Assembly (NCBI RefSeq): GCF_009455635.1
Contig: NZ_QPER01000001.1
Coordinates: 4,752,967-4,816,966, forward strand
Direction of reading: 5' to 3'
Source: Paraburkholderia agricolaris
Lineage (GTDB): Bacteria > Pseudomonadota > Gammaproteobacteria > Burkholderiales > Burkholderiaceae
DNA: 64,000 bases
Shown here: in pieces, positions 35,897-45,837 of the stretch
Numbering within the stretch: position 1 is the stretch's first letter
Layout: each line of letters starts with the position of its first letter
Translations under genes and position numbers: made by a program
Notes under the pieces: generated by a model
Told to the model about the DNA's origin: nothing
The model's database searches: none
Seen by the model: the letters and a program-made list of their open reading frames with translations, nothing else

Positions 35897-36877
35897 TTAT
35901 CGCGCCACTGCCGGTTCGAAGCTGCTGCCGTAGACCTCGCCTGCGGCTTCCCGCAAGGCTTCGAGCACGATGGAGGCCGCCGGCGAAAGCAGGTGCGACT
36001 GGCGCGTGATGATACCGAATGTATCCATTCTGCACGGTAAATCGAGCGGTACACGCTTGAGAACACCGTACTGCTGGTACTGGCGCGCCACTTCATCGGG
36101 TAAAACCGCCAACATGTCGCTTTGAAGCAATAAGCTCGAAATTGCCAGAAAATTGTTGGTATTGACGACGTTTTGAGGCGGATTCAGTCCAATCTGCGAA
36201 AACATCAGATCAAAGCGATGGCGCAACACACTGCCCGGCGGGTGCAAAACCCAGCTCGCGTTGACGATTCCGCGCAGTGTCAAACCTGTTTCATTTTCGA
36301 GAGGATGGCCGGGACGCGCCACCACACATAGCGGCTCGTCGGCGAGCGGTTCGTAGCGGATTTCCGCCTTGAGCTGGTTTTGCCGCTCCAATACCCGGCC
36401 GATCATGATGTCCAGTTCGCCCTCGGCAAGTCTCGGCAGCATGACGTCCGAGGTTTCCACTTCCGCCCAGATCTGCAACTGGGGATAACGTTCTTTCACG
36501 CTCGCGATGGCGCGCGGCACCATTGTCGCGGCGGCCGCGGCGATCACGCCGATCCGCACCTGGCCGGCCAGACCGGCGCGTAGTGCGGAGATTTCGTCAT
36601 GCGCGTGGCTGAGATTCGAGAGCACCATGCGCGCGTGACGGATCATCACCTCGCCGTACAGCGTGGCGTGCATGCCGTGCGGCGTGCGGTCGAACAGACT
36701 CACCTCCAGCATGTCCTCGAGCTCTTTCAGGAGCCGCGACGCGGCGGGCTGGGTCATGCCGAGCACGTCGGCGGCGCGCCGGACGTTGCCCTCCTCTTCC
36801 ATTGCCGCGAGCAGCAGCAACTGCCGTGTCTTGAGGCGCGCCCGCACGAACCAGTTCGAGTAGCTACGAGTCGTCAT
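35897..36877 (-). CDS. LysR-family regulator (GbpR-like) of the sugar cluster
   Basis: 326 residues. HTH at about 15-75 (LLLLAAMEEEGNVRRAADVLGMTQPAASRLLKELE), then a periplasmic-binding-like effector domain. The N-terminus RSYSNWFVRARLKTRQL is typical of the GbpR branch, which controls sugar uptake and oxidation genes. ATG 36877 is chosen over 36940. It is divergent from the aldehyde dehydrogenase. The shared region has ATATC-N6-GATAT (36947-36962), a candidate LysR site. Confidence 0.9.
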   Translation of the reverse strand: MTTRSYSNWFVRARLKTRQLLLLAAMEEEGNVRRAADVLGMTQPAASRLLKELEDMLEVSLFDRTPHGMHATLYGEVMIRHARMVLSNLSHAHDEISALRAGLAGQVRIGVIAAAAATMVPRAIASVKERYPQLQIWAEVETSDVMLPRLAEGELDIMIGRVLERQNQLKAEIRYEPLADEPLCVVARPGHPLENETGLTLRGIVNASWVLHPPGSVLRHRFDLMFSQIGLNPPQNVVNTNNFLAISSLLLQSDMLAVLPDEVARQYQQYGVLKRVPLDLPCRMDTFGIITRQSHLLSPAASIVLEALREAAGEVYGSSFEPAVAR

Positions 36878-36946
36878 GGCCTGTCTCCCTATGCGGCTTG
36901 AGGCCGTCTGTTGGACGATTTGCCGTTGTGAAGCCTCCATGATGCC

Positions 36947-36962
36947 ATATCGAAATTGATAT
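36947..36962. promoter_or_regulatory. Inverted repeat, candidate LysR operator
   Basis: ATATC-GAAATT-GATAT, 70 bases upstream of the lysR start and 105 bases upstream of the aldehyde dehydrogenase start. It fits the T-N11-A form of LysR sites. Confidence 0.5.
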
Positions 36963-37067
36963 CGGGATGGCCTAAAAAGGGATTGGAAAGTTATTGGGAC
37001 GGCTCATACCATTCGTGGACTTTGTGAGCGTCCTCATAAGTTTTCTTTAGGCAGCGCCTTCCCGTCG

Positions 37068-38525
37068 ATGAATCGCGATCCGCTCGTCCCGCTTGTTGCC
37101 AGTCCGTTCCGCCATTACATCAATGGCGGCTGGGAGACGGGCGCGACCACGGGCGTGTCGCTCAACCCGTCGGATCTGGACGAGCCGGTCGGCGAGTACG
37201 TGCGGGCCGACGCGAGGCAGACCGATACCGCGATCGAAGCGGCCAGCGCGGCGTTCCGCGAATGGTCGCTGGGTTCGGCGCAGCGCCGCGCGGATGCCCT
37301 CGATGCGATCGGCAGCGAGATGCTGGCGCGCCGTGACGAACTGGGCCGGCTGCTTGCGCGCGAAGTCGGCCAGACGCTGCCGGAAGCGCTGGCCGAAGCC
37401 ACGCGAGCCGGCCAGATCTTCAAGTTCTTCGCCGCGGAAGCCCTTCGCGTGTCCGCCGAGTCAGGGGTATCGGCACGCCCCGGTGTCGAAATCGACGTGA
37501 CGCGTGAACCGCTCGGCGTGGTCGGCATCATCGCGCCGTGGAGCGCGCCGCTGGCGATTGCCGCCGCGAAGATCGGCGCCGCCCTCGCCCACGGCAATTG
37601 CGTGGTCTTCAAACCGGCCGAATCCGTGCCGGCTTGCGCGGCGGCGCTGGCGTCGATCGTGAGCCGCGCTGGCTTGCCGGCCGGGGTATTCAATCTGGTG
37701 ATGGGCAGCGGGCGGCAGGTCGGCGCGCGGATCGCCGCGCATCCGCTGGTGGCGGCGATCAGCTTCACCGGTTCGGCGGAAACCGGCACGCGTGTCCTAC
37801 AGGTTGCAGCGGCGAGACAGGCGCGCGTGCAACTGGAAATGGGCGGCAAGAATCCGTTCGTGGTGTTGGCCGATGCCGATTTCGACGGTGCTGTCGACGC
37901 AGCACTCAGCGGCGCTTACAGCTGCGCCGGCCAACGCAGTACAGCCGCGTCGCGGCTGATCGTCGAACGGGCGGTGTTCGAGCCGTTCGTCGACGCGTTG
38001 CAGACGAGGCTCGCAAAACTCAGCGTCGATCACGCACTGAAGCACGGCACGGATATCGGTCCGCTCGCCAACGCCGCGCAGTTGGAGCGCAATCTCGACC
38101 ACGTGCGCATCGGTCAGCAGGAAGGCGCGGAATTGCTGTGCGGCGGCCGTCAGTTCGAACGCGCTGAACGCACGACACGGGGTTACTTTTTCGAACCGGC
38201 GCTGTTCGTCGGCGAACCGGAACACCGCATCGCGCGAGAAGAGCTTTTCGGCCCGCTTGCCGTGGTGCTGAACGCCGACGATTACGACCACGCCCTGCAT
38301 CTCGCGAACGACACCGCCTACGGGTTATGCGCCGGCATCTGCACGCGCTCGCTGAGCCGCGCGCGGCATTTCCGCCGTCACGTGCAGTGCGGCCTCGTCA
38401 CGATCAATCTGCCGACCACCGCCGTCGAATATCACGCGCCCGGTGGTGGTCGCAAGGCGTCGGCCTACGGCGCAACCGATGCAGCGTTCTGGACGGCCGT
38501 GAAAACGGCCTACGTTGCGAGTTGA
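37068..38525 (+). CDS. Aldehyde dehydrogenase, probable alpha-ketoglutaric semialdehyde dehydrogenase
   Basis: 485-residue NAD(P)-dependent aldehyde dehydrogenase. It has the NAD site with IIAPWSAPLAIAAAKIGAALAHGNCVVFKPAE, FTGSAETG, general-base Glu in QLEMGGKNP and nucleophile Cys286 in SCAGQRSTA. First gene of the cluster with an arabinose importer and sugar-acid dehydratase; in the non-phosphorylative pentose route the last step is oxidation of 2,5-dioxopentanoate (alpha-ketoglutaric semialdehyde), which is the inferred job. Substrate assignment rests on context. Confidence 0.88.
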   Translation: MNRDPLVPLVASPFRHYINGGWETGATTGVSLNPSDLDEPVGEYVRADARQTDTAIEAASAAFREWSLGSAQRRADALDAIGSEMLARRDELGRLLAREVGQTLPEALAEATRAGQIFKFFAAEALRVSAESGVSARPGVEIDVTREPLGVVGIIAPWSAPLAIAAAKIGAALAHGNCVVFKPAESVPACAAALASIVSRAGLPAGVFNLVMGSGRQVGARIAAHPLVAAISFTGSAETGTRVLQVAAARQARVQLEMGGKNPFVVLADADFDGAVDAALSGAYSCAGQRSTAASRLIVERAVFEPFVDALQTRLAKLSVDHALKHGTDIGPLANAAQLERNLDHVRIGQQEGAELLCGGRQFERAERTTRGYFFEPALFVGEPEHRIAREELFGPLAVVLNADDYDHALHLANDTAYGLCAGICTRSLSRARHFRRHVQCGLVTINLPTTAVEYHAPGGGRKASAYGATDAAFWTAVKTAYVAS

Positions 38526-38722
38526 TGGCCATGAGAGCAGCTCGGACCGCGGGTCAATCCATCGCTCGATGCACGGCTTGCCGCACGGCGGCCACCGCCG
38601 CGGGCGCGGCAGCGCATTGCGCGCTTCACCCCAAACCTTATCCACGTTCCGGCTGACGCCGCCGTGCACCCTCGCTGCAAATAAACGAAATCAATGCAGC
38701 TTTTCAACCTCAGGAGACAGGT

Positions 38723-39727
38723 ATGACCAGCAAGCTTCGCCGTTTGACGCTATCCGCGATCGCCGCCGCGGCCCTCGCCGCGCCCTTTGCCGCACAATTC
38801 TCCGCGCACGCCGATCAGCCGCTCAAAGTCGGCTTCCTCGTGAAGATGCCGGAGCAGGCCTGGTTCATCAACGAACAGAAGGCTGCCACCGCGCTCGGTC
38901 AGAAGGACGGCTTCTCGGTGGTCAACATCGGCACGCCGGACGGCGAGAAAGTGCTGGCTGCGATCGACAATCTCGGCGCACAAGGCGCCAAAGGTTTCGT
39001 GATCTGCGCGCCCGACGTGCGGCTCGGACCGGCGATTCAGGCGCGTGCGAAGCGCTACAACATGAAGTTCGTCACCGTCGACGATCAACTGGTCGACTCC
39101 ACCGGCAAGCCGCTGCCGAATGTGCCACACCTGGGCATGTCGGCGTTCAAGATCGGCAATCAGGTCGGCACGGCGATCTCTGAAGAAATGAAGCGCCGCG
39201 GCTGGAAGCCGGAAGAAGTCGGCGCGCTGCGCATCACGAACTACGAACTGCCGACCGCCAAACTGCGCACTGACGGAGCGACGGAAACGTTGTTGGCCGG
39301 TGGCTTCAAGAAGGAAAACATCTTCGACGCGCCGCAGAAGACCACCGACGACGAAGGCGGTTTCAACGCATCGTCGCCGGTGCTCGCGCAGCATCCGAAC
39401 ATCAAGAAGTGGGTCATCTTCGCGCTCAATGAAGAAAGCGTGCTGGGCGGCGTTCGCGCGACCGAGCAACTGCACATTCCGGCGGCCGACGTGATCGGCG
39501 TCGGCATCAACGGCGCGGGCGAAGCGTTCGCCGAGTTCCAGAAGAAGGAGCCGACGGGCTTCTACGGCACGATCGCCGTGAGCTCGACGATGCACGGCAA
39601 GGAGAGCACGGAAAACCTCGTCGAGTGGATCAAGGACGGCAAGCAGCCGCCGGCCGATACGCAAACCACCGGCAAGCTGATGGTGCGCAGCAACTGGCTG
39701 GACGTGCGTAAAGAACTCGGCATTTAA
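38723..39727 (+). CDS. araF: L-arabinose ABC transporter substrate-binding protein
   Basis: 334 residues with a Sec signal peptide (about 1-31, ending FSAHA). It closely follows E. coli AraF in layout: [71 protein letters not shown] and GFYGTIAVS. It binds pentose in the periplasm and delivers it to AraGH. GGAGAC precedes ATG 38723. The 100-base gap to araG is normal for a highly expressed binding protein. Confidence 0.93.
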   Translation: MTSKLRRLTLSAIAAAALAAPFAAQFSAHADQPLKVGFLVKMPEQAWFINEQKAATALGQKDGFSVVNIGTPDGEKVLAAIDNLGAQGAKGFVICAPDVRLGPAIQARAKRYNMKFVTVDDQLVDSTGKPLPNVPHLGMSAFKIGNQVGTAISEEMKRRGWKPEEVGALRITNYELPTAKLRTDGATETLLAGGFKKENIFDAPQKTTDDEGGFNASSPVLAQHPNIKKWVIFALNEESVLGGVRATEQLHIPAADVIGVGINGAGEAFAEFQKKEPTGFYGTIAVSSTMHGKESTENLVEWIKDGKQPPADTQTTGKLMVRSNWLDVRKELGI

Positions 39728-39827
39728 GCGGTCTTCGAGTTTGCGCGAAGCGGGCTTCTTTCACGTTGACGCTAACACTGACGCGAAAGCGGCCCGCGCA
39801 GCTTGTCCACCCGCTAGAGGCTTTTTG

Positions 39828-41378
39828 ATGACGGTTTCTCATATTGGCGAAACGGCGCTGCCCGCAGAGGCGCCCTCACCTGCGCTTACGTCGGCTGATC
39901 CGTATCTGCGGCTCGACGGCATCACCGTGCGCTTTCCCGGCGTGCTCGCGCTCGACCAGGTGTCGCTCGACGTGCGGCGCGGCGAAGTACACGGCTTGAT
40001 GGGCGAAAACGGCGCCGGCAAATCGACGCTGCTCAAAGTGCTGTCCGGCGTGAATCAGCCGGTGGCGGGCAGGTTGTCGCTCGATGGCGTTGAGCAGCAG
40101 TTCGTCACCACGAAAGCGGCTATCGCGGCGGGCGTTGCGATCATCTACCAGGAACTGCATCTGGTGCCGGAGTTGACGGTGGCGGAAAACCTGATGCTCG
40201 GTGCGTTGCCCAACCGCTTCGGCGTGCTTGATGAAAAAGCGCTGCTTGCACGCGCAGTGCGCGAACTGGAAAGACTCGGCGAAAAGATCGACCCTGCGCA
40301 GCAGGTGAAAAATCTCTCGATCGGTCAGCGCCAGATGATCGAGATCGGTAAGGCACTGATGCGCGATGCTCGCGTGATCGCGTTCGACGAACCGACGAGT
40401 TCGTTGTCGTCGCGCGAAACCACGCAGTTGTTCCGGATTATTCGTGCGTTGAAGGCGGAGGGCCGGGCGATCGTCTACGTCACACATCGGATGGACGAAG
40501 TCTACGAACTATGCGATCGCGTGACGGTGTTCCGAGATGGCCGCCGCATCGATACGTTCGAAGCCGGTGAAGGGCTCAATCGCGATCGCCTGATCAGTTG
40601 CATGGTGGGCCGCTCGATCGCCGACGTGTACGGCTATCGCTCACGCGAACTCGGCGGTGTGCAACTCGAGGTCAGGGAATTGATGGGACGTGGCCTGCGC
40701 GAACCGGCTTCGTTTAGCGCACGTAAAGGCGAAATCCTCGGGTTCTTCGGGCTGGTCGGTGCGGGACGTTCCGAGTTGATGAAGCTTATCTACGGGGCCG
40801 TGAAACCGGAGACCGGCGAGATTGCGCTCAAAGGCCGGCGCGTGCGCTTCGCCACGCCGCGCGATGCGGTGCGTGCGGGTGTCGCGCTGTGTCCGGAGGA
40901 TCGCAAGCAGGAAGGCATCGTTTCGATTGCCTCGGTATCGGACAACCTCAATATCAGTTGCCGCCGCCACTTCAGCCGCTTCAACGTGCTCAACGGCCGC
41001 AAGGAAGCGCAGACCGCGAAAGAGTTTATCGGCAAGCTTTCGATCAAAACGCGTAACGGCGAAACACCGATCGGCACCCTCTCCGGCGGCAATCAGCAGA
41101 AGGTGATTCTGTCGCGTTGGCTCGCCGAAGAGATCGACGTGTTCCTGATGGACGAACCCACACGCGGCATCGACGTCGGCGCGCGCAGCGAAATATACGG
41201 GCTGTTGTACGGACTCGCTGAGGCCGGCCGCACGGTCATCGTTGTGTCGAGCGATCTGGCCGAAGTGATCGGCGTGGCGGATCGCGTGATCGTGATGAAG
41301 GAAGGCTGCATCGTCGGCAATCTGCCGAAAGCGCAGGCCACGCCCGATGCGCTGATCAAGCTCGCGCTGCCTCGTTAA
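39828..41378 (+). CDS. araG: L-arabinose ABC transporter ATP-binding protein
   Basis: 516 residues with two ABC domains, as in AraG/RbsA/XylG. Walker A in domain 1 is GENGAGKST (about 59-67) and the signature is [15 protein letters not shown]. In domain 2 the Walker A is degenerate ([11 protein letters not shown]), as usual in this family, with signature [15 protein letters not shown] and Walker [16 protein letters not shown] 39828 is preceded by TAGAGG; the ORF start at 39741 is upstream of the conserved region. Confidence 0.94.
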   Translation: MTVSHIGETALPAEAPSPALTSADPYLRLDGITVRFPGVLALDQVSLDVRRGEVHGLMGENGAGKSTLLKVLSGVNQPVAGRLSLDGVEQQFVTTKAAIAAGVAIIYQELHLVPELTVAENLMLGALPNRFGVLDEKALLARAVRELERLGEKIDPAQQVKNLSIGQRQMIEIGKALMRDARVIAFDEPTSSLSSRETTQLFRIIRALKAEGRAIVYVTHRMDEVYELCDRVTVFRDGRRIDTFEAGEGLNRDRLISCMVGRSIADVYGYRSRELGGVQLEVRELMGRGLREPASFSARKGEILGFFGLVGAGRSELMKLIYGAVKPETGEIALKGRRVRFATPRDAVRAGVALCPEDRKQEGIVSIASVSDNLNISCRRHFSRFNVLNGRKEAQTAKEFIGKLSIKTRNGETPIGTLSGGNQQKVILSRWLAEEIDVFLMDEPTRGIDVGARSEIYGLLYGLAEAGRTVIVVSSDLAEVIGVADRVIVMKEGCIVGNLPKAQATPDALIKLALPR

Positions 41379-41458
41379 GAACGCCACACGTATCGGGCAA
41401 CGGATGGCAACCCAAGGCAACCGAACCGGATTGCGCCATTGAAAACGGAATAGACACT

Positions 41459-42463
41459 ATGCACACACCCTCAACCGACTCCCCTACTCCAGCTGTCGCT
41501 TCCTCGGGCCTGAGCGCGCGCGCCGCACGCACCTGGGACCTGCTCAACAAGTCCGGCATCGTGATGGTGTTCGTCATCCTGTTCGCGGTTTTGTCGTTCA
41601 CCGTGCCGGACTTTTTAAGCTCGAGAAACATCCAGGGGCTGCTGCTTTCCGTCACGCTGATCGGTTCGATCTCCGTGACGATGATGTTCGTGCTCGCGCT
41701 CGGCGAAGTGGATCTGTCGGTGGCGTCGATCGTGGCGTTCGCGGGCGTGGTGGCGTCCACCTTGATCACCGCGACCCATAGCGTGACGCTCGGTATCGCC
41801 GCCGGCGTGCTCGCGGGTGGCGCGGTCGGACTGGTCAATGGCGTGCTGGTCGCGCGCTACAAGATCAACTCGCTGATCGTCACGCTCGCGATGATGGAGG
41901 TCGTGCGCGGCCTCGCCTACATCACGTCGAACGGCGACGCGGTGATGATTTCGGAGGAGCGTTTCTTCGACCTCGGCGGCGGCGCGTTCCTCGGCATTTC
42001 GTATCCGATCTGGAGCAACATCGTCGGCTTCGTGCTGTTCGGTTTTCTGCTGAAGAAAACCGTATTCGGCAAGAACGTGCTGGCCGTCGGCGGCAATAGC
42101 GAGGCCGCCCTGCTCGCGGGCTTGCCGGTCACCCGAATCAAGATCACAGTATTCGTATTGCAGGGCCTCGTAACGGGTTTTGCAGGCGTGATGCTGGCAT
42201 CGCGCATGAGTCTCGGCGACCCGAAAACGTCGGTCGGTCTCGAACTTGGCGTGATCTCCGCGTGCGTGCTCGGTGGTGTTTCGCTAACGGGCGGCGTCGC
42301 GACGATTTCCGGTGTGCTGGTCGGCGTGCTGATCATGGGCTCCGTGCAGGACGCCATGAGCCTGATGAATGTGCCGACTTTCTATCAATACCTGATTCGC
42401 GGCGGGATTCTGCTGCTCGCGGTGCTGTTCGATCAGTACCGCCGCAGCAAGCGCGTGCACTGA
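41459..42463 (+). CDS. araH: L-arabinose ABC transporter permease
   Basis: 334 residues, hydrophobic, about eight to ten helices, BPD_transp_2 family. Conserved blocks are LALGEVDLSVASIVAFAGVVAS, LVNGVLVARYKINSLIVTLAMMEVVRGL and GRVFGKNVLAVGGN-like GKNVLAVGGNSEAALLAGLP. ATG 41459. It forms the membrane channel with AraG and AraF. Confidence 0.94.
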   Translation: MHTPSTDSPTPAVASSGLSARAARTWDLLNKSGIVMVFVILFAVLSFTVPDFLSSRNIQGLLLSVTLIGSISVTMMFVLALGEVDLSVASIVAFAGVVASTLITATHSVTLGIAAGVLAGGAVGLVNGVLVARYKINSLIVTLAMMEVVRGLAYITSNGDAVMISEERFFDLGGGAFLGISYPIWSNIVGFVLFGFLLKKTVFGKNVLAVGGNSEAALLAGLPVTRIKITVFVLQGLVTGFAGVMLASRMSLGDPKTSVGLELGVISACVLGGVSLTGGVATISGVLVGVLIMGSVQDAMSLMNVPTFYQYLIRGGILLLAVLFDQYRRSKRVH

Positions 42464-42502
42464 CGCGCGCCCCGCCCTACATGCTTGCCAACAGGAGATT
42501 TC

Positions 42503-44236
42503 ATGGCTGATTCCAACCAGACTAAAAAGCCGCTGCGCAGCCAGGCGTGGTTTGGCCTCAAGGACCGCGACGGTTTTCTGCATCGTTCGTGGATGAAAAA
42601 TCAGGGCATCCCACACGACGAATTTGACGGACGCCCGGTGATCGGCATCTGCAATACGTGGTCCGAACTGACGCCGTGCAACGCACATTTTCGCGAGCTC
42701 GCCGAGTACGTGAAAAAAGGCGTGCACGAAGCCGGCGGTTTGCCGCTCGAGTTTCCGGTGATGTCGCTTGGTGAAACCAATTTGCGGCCTACCGCGATGC
42801 TGTTTCGCAATCTCGCTTCAATGGATGTCGAGGAGTCGATTCGCGGCAATCCGATGGACGGCGTGATTCTGCTGGTCGGCTGCGACAAGACCACGCCTGC
42901 GCTGTTGATGGGTGCGGCGTCGTGCAATCTGCCGGCGCTCGCGGTGTCGGGCGGCCCGATGCTCAACGGACGGTTTCGCGGCAAGAACATCGGCTCCGGA
43001 ACGGGCGTCTGGCAGATGTCCGAGGAAGTGCGCGCCGGCACGATGACGCAGGAAGAATTCACCGAAGCCGAGTCGTGCATGAACCGCTCGCGCGGCCACT
43101 GCATGACAATGGGCACGGCATCGACGATGGCCTCGATGGTCGAATCGCTCGGCATGGGCTTGCCGCACAACGCGGCGATTCCCGCGGTCGATGCGCGCCG
43201 GCAGGTGCTCGCGCATCTGGCGGGCCGGCGCATCGTCGATATGGTTCGCGAGGATCTGACGATGGACAAGATTCTCACGCGCCAGGCGTTCGAAAACGCG
43301 ATCCGCACCAATGCGGCGATCGGCGGCTCGACCAATGCGGTGGTGCATCTGATCGCGCTGGCCAAGCGCATCGGCGTCGAGTTGTCGCTGGAAGATTGGG
43401 AGCTGGGCTCGGACGTGCCGTGCCTGGTGAATCTGCAACCGTCGGGCGAATACCTGATGGAAGATTTTTACTACGCGGGCGGTTTGCCGGCCGTGCTCAA
43501 GCAACTCGGCGAGCAAGGTCTGCTGCATCGCGAAGCGCTGACGGTGAACGGCAAGACGATCTGGGACAACGTGCGCCACGCGTCGAACTACGACGAGAAG
43601 GTCATCACGACCTTCGCCGAGCCGTTCAAGCCGAAGGCCGGCATTGCGGTGCTCAAGGGCAACCTGGCGCCGAACGGCGCGGTGATCAAGCCTTCGGCCG
43701 CGACGCCGCATCTGCTGAAACATCGTGGCCGCGCGGTGGTGTTCGAGAACATCGAGGAATTGCACGCGAAGGTCGACGACGATTCGCTCGACATCGACGA
43801 GCATTGCGTGATGGTGCTCAAAGGGGCGGGGCCAAAGGGTTATCCGGGGTTCGCGGAAGTCGGCAACATGCCGCTGCCGAAGAAGGTGCTGCAAAAAGGC
43901 ATCACGGACATGGTGCGCATTTCCGACGGCCGCATGAGCGGTACGGCGTATGGCTCGGTGGTGCTGCACGTGTCGCCTGAAGCGGCCGCGGGCGGGCCGC
44001 TCGCGTTCGTGCAAACCGGTGACATGATCGAACTCGACGTGCATGCCCGCCGGCTTCATCTGGACATTACCGACGAAGAACTCGCGCGCCGCCGCGCCGC
44101 GTGGCAGCCGCCCGCGCCGCCCACACGCGGCTACTACAAGCTCTATGTCGAACACGTGCTGCAAGCGGATCAGGGCGCGGATCTCGACTTTCTGGTCGGG
44201 TCGAGCGGCGCGCCGGTGCCGCGCGATTCGCATTGA
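42503..44236 (+). CDS. IlvD/Edd-family sugar-acid dehydratase, probable L-arabonate dehydratase
   Basis: 577-residue iron-sulfur dehydratase. The three cluster Cys are Cys50 (CNTW), Cys127 (GCDKTTP) and Cys200 (SRGHCMTMG). Metal/substrate motifs FRGKNIGSGTG and GGSTNAVVHLIALA fit. It belongs to the pentonate branch (arabonate/xylonate), which yields 2-keto-3-deoxy acids, rather than to IlvD of branched-chain synthesis; context with AraFGH supports L-arabonate. AGGAG seven bases before ATG 42503 decides the start against 42485. Last gene of the operon, followed by a strong terminator. Confidence 0.9.
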   Translation: MADSNQTKKPLRSQAWFGLKDRDGFLHRSWMKNQGIPHDEFDGRPVIGICNTWSELTPCNAHFRELAEYVKKGVHEAGGLPLEFPVMSLGETNLRPTAMLFRNLASMDVEESIRGNPMDGVILLVGCDKTTPALLMGAASCNLPALAVSGGPMLNGRFRGKNIGSGTGVWQMSEEVRAGTMTQEEFTEAESCMNRSRGHCMTMGTASTMASMVESLGMGLPHNAAIPAVDARRQVLAHLAGRRIVDMVREDLTMDKILTRQAFENAIRTNAAIGGSTNAVVHLIALAKRIGVELSLEDWELGSDVPCLVNLQPSGEYLMEDFYYAGGLPAVLKQLGEQGLLHREALTVNGKTIWDNVRHASNYDEKVITTFAEPFKPKAGIAVLKGNLAPNGAVIKPSAATPHLLKHRGRAVVFENIEELHAKVDDDSLDIDEHCVMVLKGAGPKGYPGFAEVGNMPLPKKVLQKGITDMVRISDGRMSGTAYGSVVLHVSPEAAAGGPLAFVQTGDMIELDVHARRLHLDITDEELARRRAAWQPPAPPTRGYYKLYVEHVLQADQGADLDFLVGSSGAPVPRDSH

Positions 44237-44289
44237 GCGCCGTTTGAACGGTTGAACGTTTCTCCCTGCGCTTTGCGAGAAGGCGTATT

Positions 44290-44325
44290 ACCGATGCGGA
44301 CCGAAAGCCCGCATCGGTTTTTTTT
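44290..44325 (+). terminator. Terminator of the arabinose-type operon
   Basis: ACCGATGCGG (44290-44299) / CCGCATCGGT (44309-44318), followed by eight T. It lies 54 bases after the dehydratase stop. Confidence 0.93.
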
Positions 44326-44380
44326 CGCCGTCACATCAGAGCAAAGCAAGGGGCAAGGGGGGCAAAAGCGAGCTGAAATA

Positions 44381-44416
44381 AAAAACGGCCGGGCGCGTAA
44401 TGCCCAGCCGTTTTTT
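44381..44416. terminator. Bidirectional hairpin with A- and T-runs
   Basis: AAAAACGGC (44381-44389) / GCCGTTTTT (44407-44415) with an inner GGGC / GCCC stem. It can terminate from either side. Confidence 0.8.
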
Positions 44417-44432
44417 AACTCGCAGGTTCACC

Positions 44433-44495
44433 CCCTCCAGTTTTTAAAGCTGGAGGGTTGGCGTTAATTGAAACCCCTTCAAGCTTTGGGGTTTC
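44433..44495. repeat. Two further hairpins before the small exported protein gene
   Basis: CCCTCCAG (44433-44440) / CTGGAGGG (44450-44457), and GAAACCCC (44470-44477) / GGGGTTTC (44488-44495). The second is a weak minus-strand terminator candidate for the gene ending at 44517. Confidence 0.6.
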
Positions 44496-44516
44496 GACGC
44501 AGCGTTGGCGTTTAGC

Positions 44517-44855
44517 TTATTGTTTAATGAATCGATCGTTTGCCCAGAGGCCTTGGGTATCGCTATTGGCGGCATTCACGAATTCGACATCATGGCCGAC
44601 CACGCGAACCACTCGGAAATTCGAGTTTTCTGGCGTGGAAACACACTGATATCCGGAGAAGAATTCCTGCATCTTTTGTTGTTCACCGGCTTGCGCGTGG
44701 ACATCGGCGGCGTCGAGCTTATCCTTCGACAGGCAGCCGTACGCGTTGGCCTTGAACTGGATGGTTTGCTGCGGCTTGACCATCACGTCTTGCGCCTGAA
44801 CAGATGCGGCAGCCAATCCCGCAATGGCGAAAACAAGGGCGATTCGCGTTTTCAT
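44517..44855 (-). CDS. Small exported hypothetical protein
   Basis: 112 residues with a signal peptide (1-21, ending ASVQA). The mature part has two Cys (YGCLSKDK, GYQCVST), a probable disulfide, and no family I recognise. GGAGGAAAAT before ATG 44855 is an excellent ribosome site, so the gene is real. It is alone on its strand, flanked by terminators on one side and an AT-rich gap on the other. Confidence 0.75.
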   Translation of the reverse strand: MKTRIALVFAIAGLAAASVQAQDVMVKPQQTIQFKANAYGCLSKDKLDAADVHAQAGEQQKMQEFFSGYQCVSTPENSNFRVVRVVGHDVEFVNAANSDTQGLWANDRFIKQ

Positions 44856-45294
44856 ATTTTCCTCCGGTGCGGGTTGAATACTCAGGTTAGCTATGTATTT
44901 AACTTTAACGTCGAACCCGCACCTTGCACTTTAGGAGAACGTGAGAGAACGACAAGCACATCTTGTGTGCGGTCGCAACAGCGGCGAATTGTCGCACCAC
45001 CTGTCGCACCTGCTTAAACCTTGGGCAGGCACTTAAATCGGCTGGATTGAAACGGATAACTAAAAGACGGGTAGGGCGCATCGCTTTAACCAGTAAAGCT
45101 TTGCGGTACGTATTGGCGTAAACGAGAGGCACCAATTAAGTGAATTAATACAATTAGCGGGCGCACTTGGTGCGTTGCACACAAAGTCATTCACCCGACT
45201 AATCAAAAAACACGAAATAACGGTGTACGTACAGAAGATAAACGGTGCCAGGTGCGTCACACGTTGCCGCATGACGCACCTGGCATGGGTGAGC
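44856..45294. other. AT-rich gene-free stretch
   Basis: 439 bases, visibly lower in GC than neighbours. It has a doubled TGTCGCACC (around 44990 and 45003) and ends in a 14-bp perfect inverted repeat (45246-45285). Short open frames (e.g. 44905-45135 minus) have no ribosome site or recognisable protein. Confidence 0.5.
45246..45285 (-). terminator. Perfect 14-bp inverted repeat after speG
   Basis: TGCCAGGTGCGTCA (45246-45259) / TGACGCACCTGGCA (45272-45285) around 12 bases. It sits 9 bases past the speG stop on the minus strand. There is no strong T-tract, so it is either a weak terminator or an mRNA-stabilising stem. Confidence 0.55.
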
Positions 45295-45837
45295 TTACTC
45301 GCCGTGCTGACCGGTCTTGAAGAATTCAGACTGGAACATACACATGCGTAACGCATTGTGATAGCGGCCGTTACCGAAAAACTCCTCGATTAACTCGGCC
45401 TCATGCCGAAAACCGCACTTCTCGTAAACGTGGATGGCAGCGGTATTCGACTTGTCGACGATCAGGTAGACCTTGCGCAGGTTCAGCACCGAAAACGCGT
45501 AGTCGATTGCGAGCTGGGTGGCGACGGTGGCATAGCCGCGACCCTGCGCATGCGGTGCGATGATGATCTGAAATTCTCCGCGCCGGTGGATGTAGTCGAG
45601 CTCGATCAATTCGACGACACCTACGGTTTGACCCTCATTGTCGATCGCCACGAAGCGGCGCTCGCGCAGATCGTGCACGTGCTGGTCGTACAACTGGGTC
45701 AGTTCAGAAAACGTTTCATAGGGCTCTTCGAACCAGTAACGCATGATTTTGGCGTTGTTGTTCACTTCGTGAACGAAGCGCAGATCGGTGCGCTCGAGCG
45801 GCCGCAGGGTGAGTTCGCTGCTGCGTTCGATAGTCAT
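45295..45837 (-). CDS. speG: Spermidine N1-acetyltransferase
   Basis: 180-residue GNAT enzyme very like SpeG of enterobacteria along its length: [57 protein letters not shown] (acetyl-CoA loop QGRGYA) and [22 protein letters not shown]. It acetylates polyamines and so lowers their toxicity. AAGGGGAA lies before ATG 45837; the ORF start at 45891 is not needed. Monocistronic. Confidence 0.93.
   Translation of the reverse strand: MTIERSSELTLRPLERTDLRFVHEVNNNAKIMRYWFEEPYETFSELTQLYDQHVHDLRERRFVAIDNEGQTVGVVELIELDYIHRRGEFQIIIAPHAQGRGYATVATQLAIDYAFSVLNLRKVYLIVDKSNTAAIHVYEKCGFRHEAELIEEFFGNGRYHNALRMCMFQSEFFKTGQHGE

Noticed and set aside
42818..44233. Minus-strand frame of 471 codons opposite the dehydratase
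   Set aside because: His/Arg-rich shadow; the iron-sulfur dehydratase on the plus strand is clear.
44905..45135. Possible 76-residue gene in the AT-rich gap
   Set aside because: No ribosome site, no signal or domain; composition looks random.
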